Assembly: GCF_014305095.1 (NCBI RefSeq)
Contig: NZ_JACRUI010000002.1
Coordinates: 372,001 to 436,000, forward strand
DNA from: Flavobacterium kayseriense
GTDB taxonomy: Bacteria > Bacteroidota > Bacteroidia > Flavobacteriales > Flavobacteriaceae
Direction of reading: 5' to 3'
DNA: 64,000 bases
Translations under genes and position numbers: made by a program
Notes under the pieces: generated by a model
What the model was told of the DNA's origin: nothing
The model's database searches: none
Seen by the model: only the letters and a program-made list of their open reading frames with translations
Shown here: one piece after another, positions 44,753 through 52,948 of the stretch
Numbering within the stretch: position 1 is the stretch's first letter
How the letters are laid out: every line of letters starts with the position of its first letter

Positions 44753-45463
44753 ATGAAAAAAACTTTTCTCGCACTAGTTACACTAGCGCTAATTACATCT
44801 TGCAACAAAACAGAGTCAAACACTAATCTACATATTAGTGGGAATATAAAAGGACTTAAAAAAGGAACATTGTACATCCAACGTGTTGTTGACACTGTAT
44901 TAGTACCTATTGATACTATTTCTATTGATGGGAATTCTAATTTTAAAAGTGATCTAAATTTAGAATCTCCTGAAATGCTTTATCTATTTCTAGATAGAGG
45001 AGTTACTAATTCTCTAGATAATAATTTGATGTTTTTTGCAGAGCCTGGCAATATGACAGTAGAGACAAATCTTGACTCGTATTTAATGTCTGCAAAAGTA
45101 ACTGGTTCTACAAATCATGATTTATTCGAAGAGTATAAAAAAATCAGCAATCGTTTTAAGGATAAAAACTTAACTTTAATTGAGCAAAAATTCAAAGCCA
45201 TTAAAAGACAAAATGCAGCAGCAATCGATAGTTTAACACAAAAACAAGATTCAAACACAAAAAGAAGCTATCTATTTGCAACCAATTTTGCTATAAATCA
45301 TAGAGAATATGAAATTGCACCTTATATCGCCTTGGCTGAAATTTATGATATTAATGTAAAATATTTAGATACTATTCAAAAATCAATGACACCAAAGGTG
45401 GCAAAATCGCTTTACGGAAAAAAACTTACAACATATATTGCGAACATTAAGAAACAAGAATAA
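44753..45463 (+). CDS. DUF4369 domain lipoprotein
   Basis: 236 residues. Lipoprotein signal with lipobox LITSC (Cys17). The segment LHISGNIKGLKKGTLYIQRV, then a beta pattern ending VTGSTNHDLFEEY, is the DUF4369 domain (about 25-125) that normally precedes a thioredoxin-like domain in Bacteroidetes proteins. Here the C-terminus is helical with no CxxC thioredoxin motif, so it is a DUF4369-only form. Start at ATG 44753; the TTG at 44732 lies in upstream promoter-like sequence. Confidence 0.8.
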   Translation: MKKTFLALVTLALITSCNKTESNTNLHISGNIKGLKKGTLYIQRVVDTVLVPIDTISIDGNSNFKSDLNLESPEMLYLFLDRGVTNSLDNNLMFFAEPGNMTVETNLDSYLMSAKVTGSTNHDLFEEYKKISNRFKDKNLTLIEQKFKAIKRQNAAAIDSLTQKQDSNTKRSYLFATNFAINHREYEIAPYIALAEIYDINVKYLDTIQKSMTPKVAKSLYGKKLTTYIANIKKQE

Positions 45464-45482
45464 TAATAGACCAATACTTTGT

Positions 45483-45514
45483 AAAGAGCATTTCAAAAAA
45501 TTGAAATGCTCTTT
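45483..45514 (+). terminator. Terminator of the DUF4369 gene
   Basis: Perfect 14-bp arms AAAGAGCATTTCAA / TTGAAATGCTCTTT with an AAAA loop and a T run. Confidence 0.9.
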
Positions 45515-45626
45515 TTTTGTGCTCTCATTCTCCAAAAACACCTTCAAAAACTGAGAGATTAAAACATAAAAACTATTAAGTGATAAAAAAATTAAATATA
45601 TTAGCTACTTAACCTACTTGATTGAT

Positions 45627-48600
45627 ATGTGGAAAAATTTACCCTTCAAAAATCAGATTATATTAATTTTACTAATTCCAATATCTGGATTACTCTATTT
45701 TACTGTCTCTAACTTAAATATAACTTACAGAAACTATTTAAGGTTAGAACACAGTCTTGAAAACCTAGAAATTATAGCCTATTTATCTAAGACTAAAACC
45801 CTAATTAATGACGAAAGAGCACTTTATGAGTACTCAAAAGTCAACTCTAATATAGTAGAAGAATATACTAAAAAATTAGAACAAGTAAATAATCGCTTAT
45901 CTCAGTTCGAATCAAATGATACCACTGTCATAAAAAACATCAATCTAATCAATTCATTTTTTAATAAGATAAGCGCACTAAGGACTGAAAACACAACTTC
46001 CTTGCCTGCAACCTATAAAAATTATTATGAAATAAATTTAATTCTAGATAATTTAATAGAAAGAGAAATCATTAACTGTGATGATACTGAACTTGCCAAA
46101 CTTGCTAGTAATTTAAAATGCTACATTGAAGCGAAAGCAGCTACGAATTTAATGCGAGGTACTGTTTTGGATAAAATTACGCAAAACAGTAGCGATACGG
46201 CTCTAGTTTACTACTTTGAAAATGCGAAGCATTTAAGTTACAATTCGAATTACAAATTAGCGATTTTGAACAATAACGGAATCAATAATGAAATTCTAAA
46301 TTACAAAAACAGTAAGGAATTCAAAACTTTCGCAGCAACTGCGAATCTAATTATGGCTTCTCAATTAAATTTATCAGCAACAGCTTGGTGGCAAACTTCG
46401 ACTGCAGTAAATAACAAATTAAAGGAACTTAGAGATGAGAAAGTAGAAAACATCATTCAATTTGCACAAGAGCAGAAAAAATCTATTTTCATAAATACAA
46501 TCCTAACAGTAGTTTTACTATTGTCCTTACTACTAATTACAATCATTTTAGTTTATTATTTAATTAAAAATACAGCAACTGCCTTAAACATAATTTCGAA
46601 TTCAATTAAAAAAATTGCTTTAGGAAATATTAACCGCCAATTTATGCTGTCTGGAAATGAAGAATTCAGCGCAATTAATGCATCATTACAAGACCTAAGC
46701 AAAGGTATAAAGGAACAAATAGATTTGTCGACTACAATTAGTAATGGCGTTTTTGGTAAAACTGTCGCTCTACGCAGCAAATCAGATGTTTTAAATAGAT
46801 CGCTTAACACGATGTCTTTAGACCTAAAAAAATACAGCGATGAAGAAAAAGAAAATAATCTCCTAAAAAAGAATATCATTGAAGTAAACAAAATCATACT
46901 GGATTCTAAAACTTTAGCCGATTTTGGCGCAAATCTTTGTCGAGTATTAACAGCACAAACTAGAGGATGTCAAGCAACTCTTTATTTGACTGATTACATA
47001 GAACACAAAGACCAGTTAATTAACATCGCTAGTTACGCAGGAAATAAAAATATTCCTCAACTAATAAAAATTGGGGAAGGATTAGTTGGTGAAGTAGCAA
47101 AAAGTAATGTGCAGCAATGTCTAAATGATTTGAATAAAGAGTATTCCTATTTATCTTCATCACTAGGAAAATCAGCAATCTATAATATTTTAATAACTCC
47201 AATTGCTTATCAAAATAAAGTCATTGGTGTAATCGAAATAGGATCTCTCGAATACTTTAACCATATAGACCAAACCTTATTAAACACACTACAGGAAAAC
47301 ATAGGTAGTGCGATCGAGGTATTTATTAGAAACGAAGAGCTTAAAGCATCTGTTGAAGAAATAAATCGCAAAAACAGCATTTTATTAGTACAAGAGGAAG
47401 AGCTCAGGCAAAACAATGAGGAATTGAATAAGCACTCCATGCTTTTACAGCAATCAGAAGAAGAATTAAAAAATCAAGCCGCTGAGCTAGAGCAAACAAA
47501 CGCTTATTTAGAAGAAAAAGGTCGTGAACTTGAGAACAAAAATTACGAAATAGAGAAAAAAAATGAGGAATTAATTGTAGCACAAGAAAAGTTAAATATT
47601 AAATCAGAGGAAATAGCGAAAGCTAGTTCTTATAAATCAGAATTTCTGGCAAACATGTCACATGAACTTAGGACACCCTTAAACAGTATTCTAATTTTAT
47701 CAGACTTATTAAAAGACAATACCGCTGGTAACCTGAGTAACTCACAAATCGAAAATTTATCTGTAATCAATTCTTCTGGAAAAGACCTTTTAAACCTAAT
47801 CACAGATATTTTAGATATCTCTAAGATAGAAGCGGGAAAAGTAGAACTTTATCCTGAAGAAACTGTCGTAGAAAGAATTTTCTCGGATATGGATAGCCTG
47901 TTCCGAGTTCAGATGGAAAAAAAGCAAATAACATTCAATACCGTCATCGCAGATGATTGTCCAAGAGCTATCTATACTGATATTGGAAAAACGGAACAGA
48001 TTCTTAAGAATTTTCTATCTAACGCTTTAAAGTTTACACCAGATAGTGGAGTGGTCACGATGACTTTTAGTCAACCCGATAAAAATTTTAAATACACCTC
48101 TAGCTCTCTTGCATTATTGGCGCCAGATCAAATTATGGCAATCCAAATTCAAGATAGTGGCATCGGTATATCCGAAGAAAACAAGAAAAAACTCTTTCAA
48201 AGTTTTCAGCAAGCTGATAGTTCAACTAGCCGAAAATATGGAGGAACTGGCCTTGGATTATATATTTCTAAGCAATTAGCATTTTTGATGGGAGGGGAAG
48301 TTTATTTTGATAGTAATCTGAACCAAGGAAGTACCTTTGGCGTGTTACTTCCTGCAAGAATAGAGGAAATAGACATTGAAAGTAATGAAACAGTTGTCAA
48401 TTCAAAAATAAGTAGCAAATCAATCGAAAGTGAATATCCAAATCCATTAGAAGAATATGTTGATCTCTCTGCCACTATCGATGATGACCGAAATAAAGCA
48501 GGCCTAGACGACAAAACTATTCTAATTATTGAAGATGACCCCTCATTTGCCGAAGTCCTGTTTCAAGTAGCCCATAACAATGGTTTTAAAGCAATCATTG

Positions 48601-49682
48601 CACACCAAGGTGAAACTGGATTTCAGTATGCTAAGAAGTACAATCCAAAGGCGATAATCTTAGATATGAAATTACCAGGAGTAGACGGATGGACGGTTTT
48701 AAAATGGCTTAAAGACGATAAAGATCTTCAGCATATTCCAGTGCATGTCATGTCAGGAATGAAGAGAGAGAAACTAGCAAAAGAAATGGGAGCTTTCGAC
48801 TTTTTAGTTAAACCAATTACACCTGAAAAGCTAAAATCAGCATTTGAATCTATAGACAACCAAATAAATAAGGTCTTCAAAAAAATATTAGTATTGGAGG
48901 ATGATGAAAACTTAAACTATTCAATCAAACAACTACTTCATTCAAATGACAACAATATCATTTGCTTGCAAGCCTATTCCCGCTCTGAAGCAGAGGAAAT
49001 ATTGAAGAATGACGATATAGACTGTGCCATCATAGATTTAGGACTTCCAGACTCTGACAATATTAAAGCAGTTTCAGACCTGAAAAACAAATCCAAAAAT
49101 AAGAACATAAAGATCATAATTAATACGGGGAAATCATTAACTGAACAAGAGCAGTTAGAACTAGAGAAAAGTGTAGATAGCATCATCATTAAAACAAACA
49201 ATGCAACGGAACGTTTAAAAGATGAACTAATGTTGTTTTTAAATAAAATCGAAACGACAGCAGAAACTGCTTATAGGACTGCTCCTAATCTAGCGGGAGG
49301 AGAAGTTCTTAACAATAAAAACATATTGATTGTTGACGACGATATTAGAAATATTTACGCCTTATCTGCCGCGCTTACTAGTAAAGGCGCTATAATAACA
49401 ACTGCGTTTAATGGCCTAGAAGCTCTTGATGCGTTAGAAAGTAATCCGAATACTGACATCGTTTTAATGGATATAATGATGCCTGAAATGGACGGCTTTG
49501 AAGCGACAAGAAAAATAAGAGAGAATGTTCGATGGAAAAAGATACCAATCATAGCTTTAACAGCTAAGGCAATGAAGGGAGATCGTGACGAGATTATCAA
49601 AGCAGGAGCATCAGATTATCAATCTAAACCTATTGATATTCAGAAGCTTATTTCATTAATCAGTATATGGATTTACAAATGA
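45627..49682 (+). CDS. Large hybrid histidine kinase (sensor-HAMP-GAF-HisKA-HATPase-REC x3)
   Basis: 1351 residues. Membrane helix 1 (about 7-27), an all-helical periplasmic domain (about 30-283) resembling the NIT nitrate/nitrite-sensor fold, and helix 2 (about 286-312). Then HAMP (about 315-370), GAF (about 425-570) and a Glu/Gln/Asn-rich coiled coil (about 575-665). HisKA follows (His679, ANMSHELRTPLNSI), then HATPase (DSGIGISEENKK, GGTGLGLYIS) and three receivers with acceptors Asp1013 (ILDMKLPG), Asp1137 (IIDLGLPD) and Asp1282 (LMDIMMPE). Start at ATG 45627; the TTG at 45618 is less likely. CheR overlaps its end by 4 bp (ATGA), followed by CheB and a second kinase, so this is the sensor of a four-gene signalling unit. 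The true ligand is not known. Confidence 0.92.
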   Translation: MWKNLPFKNQIILILLIPISGLLYFTVSNLNITYRNYLRLEHSLENLEIIAYLSKTKTLINDERALYEYSKVNSNIVEEYTKKLEQVNNRLSQFESNDTTVIKNINLINSFFNKISALRTENTTSLPATYKNYYEINLILDNLIEREIINCDDTELAKLASNLKCYIEAKAATNLMRGTVLDKITQNSSDTALVYYFENAKHLSYNSNYKLAILNNNGINNEILNYKNSKEFKTFAATANLIMASQLNLSATAWWQTSTAVNNKLKELRDEKVENIIQFAQEQKKSIFINTILTVVLLLSLLLITIILVYYLIKNTATALNIISNSIKKIALGNINRQFMLSGNEEFSAINASLQDLSKGIKEQIDLSTTISNGVFGKTVALRSKSDVLNRSLNTMSLDLKKYSDEEKENNLLKKNIIEVNKIILDSKTLADFGANLCRVLTAQTRGCQATLYLTDYIEHKDQLINIASYAGNKNIPQLIKIGEGLVGEVAKSNVQQCLNDLNKEYSYLSSSLGKSAIYNILITPIAYQNKVIGVIEIGSLEYFNHIDQTLLNTLQENIGSAIEVFIRNEELKASVEEINRKNSILLVQEEELRQNNEELNKHSMLLQQSEEELKNQAAELEQTNAYLEEKGRELENKNYEIEKKNEELIVAQEKLNIKSEEIAKASSYKSEFLANMSHELRTPLNSILILSDLLKDNTAGNLSNSQIENLSVINSSGKDLLNLITDILDISKIEAGKVELYPEETVVERIFSDMDSLFRVQMEKKQITFNTVIADDCPRAIYTDIGKTEQILKNFLSNALKFTPDSGVVTMTFSQPDKNFKYTSSSLALLAPDQIMAIQIQDSGIGISEENKKKLFQSFQQADSSTSRKYGGTGLGLYISKQLAFLMGGEVYFDSNLNQGSTFGVLLPARIEEIDIESNETVVNSKISSKSIESEYPNPLEEYVDLSATIDDDRNKAGLDDKTILIIEDDPSFAEVLFQVAHNNGFKAIIAHQGETGFQYAKKYNPKAIILDMKLPGVDGWTVLKWLKDDKDLQHIPVHVMSGMKREKLAKEMGAFDFLVKPITPEKLKSAFESIDNQINKVFKKILVLEDDENLNYSIKQLLHSNDNNIICLQAYSRSEAEEILKNDDIDCAIIDLGLPDSDNIKAVSDLKNKSKNKNIKIIINTGKSLTEQEQLELEKSVDSIIIKTNNATERLKDELMLFLNKIETTAETAYRTAPNLAGGEVLNNKNILIVDDDIRNIYALSAALTSKGAIITTAFNGLEALDALESNPNTDIVLMDIMMPEMDGFEATRKIRENVRWKKIPIIALTAKAMKGDRDEIIKAGASDYQSKPIDIQKLISLISIWIYK

Positions 49683-50491
49683 TTTATCTAACTGACTTAC
49701 AGGAATTACTTTTTATGATAAAAAAGCAATTTGACTATGATTTCTCCAACTATTCTAAAGCATCGATGCTCCGCAGGGTAAATCGCTTCATGGAAATAAA
49801 TGGCATTAGATCCAACATGGAATTAAAGTACGAATTAATAAATAATCCTGTAATTTTTAAAAACTTCATTGATGAAATTGTAGTTAATGTTAGTGAGTTT
49901 TTTAGAGACCCTAGCTTTTATAAATCATTAGTCCATAATGTTTTCCCTTATCTAGACAGCTATCCAAATATTAACATTTGGAGCGCTGGATGCTCATTTG
50001 GTGAAGAAACCTACTCCGTAAATATTTTACTAAAGGAAAACAATCTCATTCACAAGACTAGATTATACGCAACAGACATAAGTCCTAATGCTATTGAAAA
50101 ATCTCGCAAAGGAATATATTCTATTACTAATTTTAAAGAATATTCTAAAAACTATTTTGAATGTGGAGGTCAAAACTCTTTGAACGATTATTTCGTATCT
50201 GATGAAAAGGATTCTATAATTAATTCAGAGTTAAAAGAAAATATTTTATTTACAAATCATAATCTTGTTACCGATGGCGTCTTTAAGGAATGTCAATTGA
50301 TATTGTGTCGCAACGTATTGATTTACTTTGACAATGAATTACAAAATAAAGTATTAAAACTATTTTATGATAGTTTACCTATTCATGGTTTTTTAGTTTT
50401 AGGAAAAAAAGAATCTTTACGTTTTAGTGTTGTGTATGAGAATTTTAAAGAAATAGATCGAAATGAAAAAATTTATCAAAAAATACGATAA
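49679..50491 (+). CDS. cheR: CheR-type protein-glutamate methyltransferase
   Basis: 270 residues. An N-terminal helical CheR domain (about 5-60; YDFSNYSKASMLRRVNRFME) is followed by the SAM-dependent methyltransferase fold: EFFRDPSFYKSL, the SAM-binding WSAGCSFGEETYSV, YATDISPNAIEKSRKGIY and CRNVLIYFDN. Its classic job is to methylate glutamates of chemoreceptors; no MCP gene is near. The start at 49679 overlaps the kinase stop as ATGA; an in-frame ATG at 49667 is also possible. It is coupled to cheB by a TAATG overlap. Confidence 0.92.
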   Translation: MIYLTDLQELLFMIKKQFDYDFSNYSKASMLRRVNRFMEINGIRSNMELKYELINNPVIFKNFIDEIVVNVSEFFRDPSFYKSLVHNVFPYLDSYPNINIWSAGCSFGEETYSVNILLKENNLIHKTRLYATDISPNAIEKSRKGIYSITNFKEYSKNYFECGGQNSLNDYFVSDEKDSIINSELKENILFTNHNLVTDGVFKECQLILCRNVLIYFDNELQNKVLKLFYDSLPIHGFLVLGKKESLRFSVVYENFKEIDRNEKIYQKIR

Positions 50492-51051
50492 TGAATGATG
50501 TAATTCTAATAGGCGGGTCAGCTGGCGCTTTTGATTGTATACTAACGATTTTAAAAGGGTTAGACAAATCAATAGATACTCCGATAGTAATTGTATTGCA
50601 TCGGCTAAAAAATGCTGAATCCATTTTTGAAGCTATTTTACAAAGTAACACACACTACCGCGTTAAAGAAATTGAAAATAATGATCCACTTCAAAAAGGA
50701 ATACTCTACACGGTACCATCGGATTATCATGTTTTACTAGAATCAGACTTATCAATTTCGTTAGATGTATCTGAGGCCGTAAATTATAGCCGACCTTCAA
50801 TAGACGTAATTTTTGAATCTTTTTCTCTTATTTTAAAAGAGAGATGCTTAGCTATCCTATTATCAGGATCTAATAATGACGGAGCGACAGGTTTAAAAAT
50901 TATAGCAGAAAATCATGGTACAACCGTAATTCAAGACTGTACAGAAGCTGACTATGATAATATGCCAAATGCGGCAAAAAAAATATACAAATACCACTTA
51001 GAATTAAATACTATAAACATAATAAAACTACTTAATAATGAGTACAAATAA
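50491..51051 (+). CDS. cheB: CheB-type methylesterase, stand-alone catalytic domain
   Basis: 186 residues. The catalytic triad of CheB is complete: Ser10 (IGGSAGAF), His37 (IVLHRL) and Asp130 (SGSNNDGATG). Also typical are YTVPSDYHVLL, RPSIDVIFESF and the C-terminal PNAAKKI. There is no N-terminal receiver domain, so unlike enteric CheB it is not switched by its own phosphorylation. It would remove methyl groups or deamidate glutamines on the CheR substrate. It overlaps cheR by 1 bp and the following kinase by 14 bp. Confidence 0.92.
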   Translation: MNDVILIGGSAGAFDCILTILKGLDKSIDTPIVIVLHRLKNAESIFEAILQSNTHYRVKEIENNDPLQKGILYTVPSDYHVLLESDLSISLDVSEAVNYSRPSIDVIFESFSLILKERCLAILLSGSNNDGATGLKIIAENHGTTVIQDCTEADYDNMPNAAKKIYKYHLELNTINIIKLLNNEYK

Positions 51052-52135
51052 AAAAAAGCATACTTTATTATTGATAGACGATAAGCCTGCCAATCTTATC
51101 TCTTTAAAAAGTATGCTAGTTAATGACAACCGAGATATAATAACCTGTTTATCAGCAAGCGAAGGTTTGCAAATATTACTAAGAGAGAAAATATCATTAA
51201 TATTAGTAGACGTACAAATGCCAGAAATGGATGGCTATGAATTTGTAGAAATAATAAAACAACATCCTAATACATCTAATATCCCTACCATATTTGTTAC
51301 AGCAATAAGTGATGAACCCAAGCATATTAACAAAGCGTATGAACTTGGTGCTGTAGATTTTCTGTTTAAACCACTTGTTACTGAAGTAACCCGTAAAAAA
51401 GTGGATTCTTTTTTAAAAATATGGGATTATGATCAGGAATTAAAAAAAGTAAATGACCAACTTATTCAAAAAAACAAGGAATTAGAACAATTTGCGAATA
51501 TTATTGCACACGATTTAAAAACACCCTTAGGAAATATAAAATCATTGATCGAGTTTATTGAGGAAGACCATATTTTAGAATTAAAGGAAGGAGCATCAGA
51601 CTTGTTTGAGATGGTTAAGACATCAGCTAGCTCTATGTCAAAATTAATTGATGATCTTTTGTACTATTCTAAAAATGTTGAGAACACAGAGGGAAAGATG
51701 AATTTGCAGATACGCTCAGAAGTAGATGCGGTTTTAAAATTAATTCTGATTGATGACGAAGTGCTTATTGATAAAATTAATTTAGATCACCACATAAAGT
51801 TTCAGCCAATTGCTTTCAAACAAATAATTCAGAATTTAATTTCAAATGCTATCAAATACAACGACAAAGAGGTAACCAAAATAACTATTAGTTTCTCTGA
51901 AGAAGATAGCGCTATCACAATTAAAGATAACGGTCCAGGTATTCCTGCTGGCCAAGAAGACAAAGTATTTGATATGTTTTACACTTTAGGGCATTCATCA
52001 AGAGCTGATTCAAGTACAGGAATAGGATTGAATCTCGTGAAAAAGTTAGCAGAACGAAATGATTCTACAGTGCATTTTAGAAGTGATCTATTAGAAGGAG
52101 CAGAAGCTGTAATCTCAAATATAACCCTAGCTTAA
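51038..52135 (+). CDS. Receiver-histidine kinase (REC-HisKA-HATPase), cytoplasmic
   Basis: 365 residues. An N-terminal receiver (about 8-125; LLLIDDKPANL, acceptor Asp58 in LILVDVQMPE, FKPL Lys) is joined by a short coil (KKVNDQLIQKNKELEQF) to HisKA (His158, NIIAHDLKTPLGNIK) and HATPase (IKDNGPGIPAGQ, STGIGLNLVKKL). No membrane helix, so it is a soluble relay kinase. It is the last gene of the kinase-cheR-cheB unit and probably receives phosphate from, or feeds it to, the upstream hybrid kinase. No DNA-binding output is encoded in the unit. Confidence 0.92.
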   Translation: MSTNKKKHTLLLIDDKPANLISLKSMLVNDNRDIITCLSASEGLQILLREKISLILVDVQMPEMDGYEFVEIIKQHPNTSNIPTIFVTAISDEPKHINKAYELGAVDFLFKPLVTEVTRKKVDSFLKIWDYDQELKKVNDQLIQKNKELEQFANIIAHDLKTPLGNIKSLIEFIEEDHILELKEGASDLFEMVKTSASSMSKLIDDLLYYSKNVENTEGKMNLQIRSEVDAVLKLILIDDEVLIDKINLDHHIKFQPIAFKQIIQNLISNAIKYNDKEVTKITISFSEEDSAITIKDNGPGIPAGQEDKVFDMFYTLGHSSRADSSTGIGLNLVKKLAERNDSTVHFRSDLLEGAEAVISNITLA

Positions 52136-52204
52136 AACAAGCATTTTTATATAAAATCGAAAGTAACGAAGAGCTACTTCCTTTTTTATAGACTTAAATT
52201 AAAA

Positions 52205-52231
52205 AAACCACTTAACTTTGTTAAGTGGTTT
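52205..52231. terminator. Bidirectional terminator: tRNA-Thr copy 1 and kinase operon
   Basis: Perfect 12-bp arms AAACCACTTAAC / GTTAAGTGGTTT with a TTT loop, A run on the left and T run on the right. Serves the minus-strand tRNA and the plus-strand signalling operon. Confidence 0.85.
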
Positions 52232-52239
52232 TTTTTATG

Positions 52240-52313
52240 AGCCGGCGGAGGGACTCGAACCCACGACCTGCTGATTACAAATCAGCTGCTCTAGCCAACT
52301 GAGCTACGCTGGC
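52240..52313 (-). tRNA. tRNA-Thr(UGU), copy 1
   Basis: A 74-nt cloverleaf read on the minus strand. D arm GCTC/GAGC, anticodon stem GCTGA/TCAGC with loop TTTGTAA (anticodon UGU, reads ACA) and T loop TTCGAGT. CCA is not encoded. The acceptor stem has an A4-C69 mismatch and the T stem a U50-U64 mismatch, identical in copy 2. It has its own promoter and terminator. Confidence 0.95.
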
Positions 52314-52328
52314 GTCTCATTTCGGATG

Positions 52329-52336
52329 CAAATATA
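52329..52336 (-). promoter_or_regulatory. Promoter of tRNA-Thr copy 1
   Basis: Minus-strand TATATTTG with TTG (plus-strand CAA at 52356-52358) 19 bp upstream, a full -33/-7 promoter. The same arrangement and spacing occur at copy 2. Confidence 0.75.
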
Positions 52337-52438
52337 CAGATGAATTTTAATTCTCCAAACTAAAAACTTATTTTATTTTAGAATCTTTTACTGATTCAAA
52401 AAAATATTATAAATCCTTACTTTTTAACTTAAAATAAA

Positions 52439-52466
52439 AAACCACCTAACAAAAGTTAGATGGTTT
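52439..52466 (-). terminator. Terminator of tRNA-Thr copy 2
   Basis: Arms AAACCACCTAAC / GTTAGATGGTTT (52439-52450, 52455-52466) with one G-U pair on the transcribed strand and an A-run loop; T-rich after the hairpin on the minus strand. Confidence 0.75.
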
Positions 52467-52473
52467 TACGATG

Positions 52474-52547
52474 AGCCGGCGGAGGGACTCGAACCCACGA
52501 CCTGCTGATTACAAATCAGCTGCTCTAGCCAACTGAGCTACGCTGGC
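52474..52547 (-). tRNA. tRNA-Thr(UGU), copy 2
   Basis: Identical in sequence to copy 1 over 74 nt, including the A4-C69 and U50-U64 non-canonical positions. Own promoter (52563-52570) and terminator (52439-52466). Confidence 0.95.
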
Positions 52548-52562
52548 GTCTCATTACGGGTG

Positions 52563-52570
52563 CAAATATA
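52563..52570 (-). promoter_or_regulatory. Promoter of tRNA-Thr copy 2
   Basis: Minus-strand TATATTTG with TTG (plus-strand CAA at 52590-52592) 19 bp upstream. Confidence 0.75.
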
Positions 52571-52625
52571 CAGATGAATTCGTCTTTTCCAAAACAAATC
52601 TGCTATTTTTTATCGTTTTTTTTGA

Positions 52626-52892
52626 TTACAATTCATTGATTTTAGCAATCAATTGATTTGCAGTTTGTTCCAATTCAACATTGATTTGTTTGAAATGTGC
52701 TTTTTTGTTTTCAACGTTTTTTGCATTCACTTTTGTGATCAAAACGTCAAAAGCTGCGATAGCCTCATCAATTAAATTGTTAGTTTCAGTTGTTGGTTTT
52801 CCTGTAGTAGAAATTTCAAACAAGTAAACCGCTTCAATGATATCACCTAAAACGTAGTTTATGTCTTTTTTTAAATTCTTAACGTTTGCCAT
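52626..52892 (-). CDS. Small conserved helical protein, function unknown
   Basis: 88 residues, predicted all-helical and soluble (MANVKNLKKDINYVLGDIIE, then AAFDVLITKVNAK). It has the look of a conserved flavobacterial hypothetical protein. It has its own -7 box (52919-52926) and lies 56 nt after manA. No motif points to a function. The Asn/Thr/Lys-rich composition matches its neighbours. Confidence 0.75.
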   Translation of the reverse strand: MANVKNLKKDINYVLGDIIEAVYLFEISTTGKPTTETNNLIDEAIAAFDVLITKVNAKNVENKKAHFKQINVELEQTANQLIAKINEL

Positions 52893-52918
52893 TTTTTTTA
52901 AATTTTAATTTGCGTCTG

Positions 52919-52926
52919 CAAAAGTA
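52919..52926 (-). promoter_or_regulatory. -7 box of the 88-residue protein gene
   Basis: Minus-strand TACTTTTG, 27 nt before the ATG at 52892, suggesting transcription independent of manA. Confidence 0.55.
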
Positions 52927-52948
52927 CATATAATCTTTCTATTAGCGA

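Larger units (their letters stand above)
52237..52580. repeat. Tandem duplication of a 110-bp tRNA-Thr/promoter unit
   Basis: 52237-52346 and 52471-52580 are 110-bp direct repeats, 234 bp apart. They differ at two positions only, both in the leader (52322 versus 52556, 52326 versus 52560). The repeat covers the tRNA, its 5' leader and the -7 box; the terminators between differ. Confidence 0.9.

Noticed and set aside
49679..51051. Flagellar chemotaxis cluster
   Set aside because: Only CheR and CheB are present. There is no CheA, CheW, CheY-only protein, MCP or flagellar gene, and flavobacteria move by gliding if at all.
52237..52580. CRISPR-like repeat
   Set aside because: There are only two copies of 110 bp and they are explained by duplicated tRNA genes.
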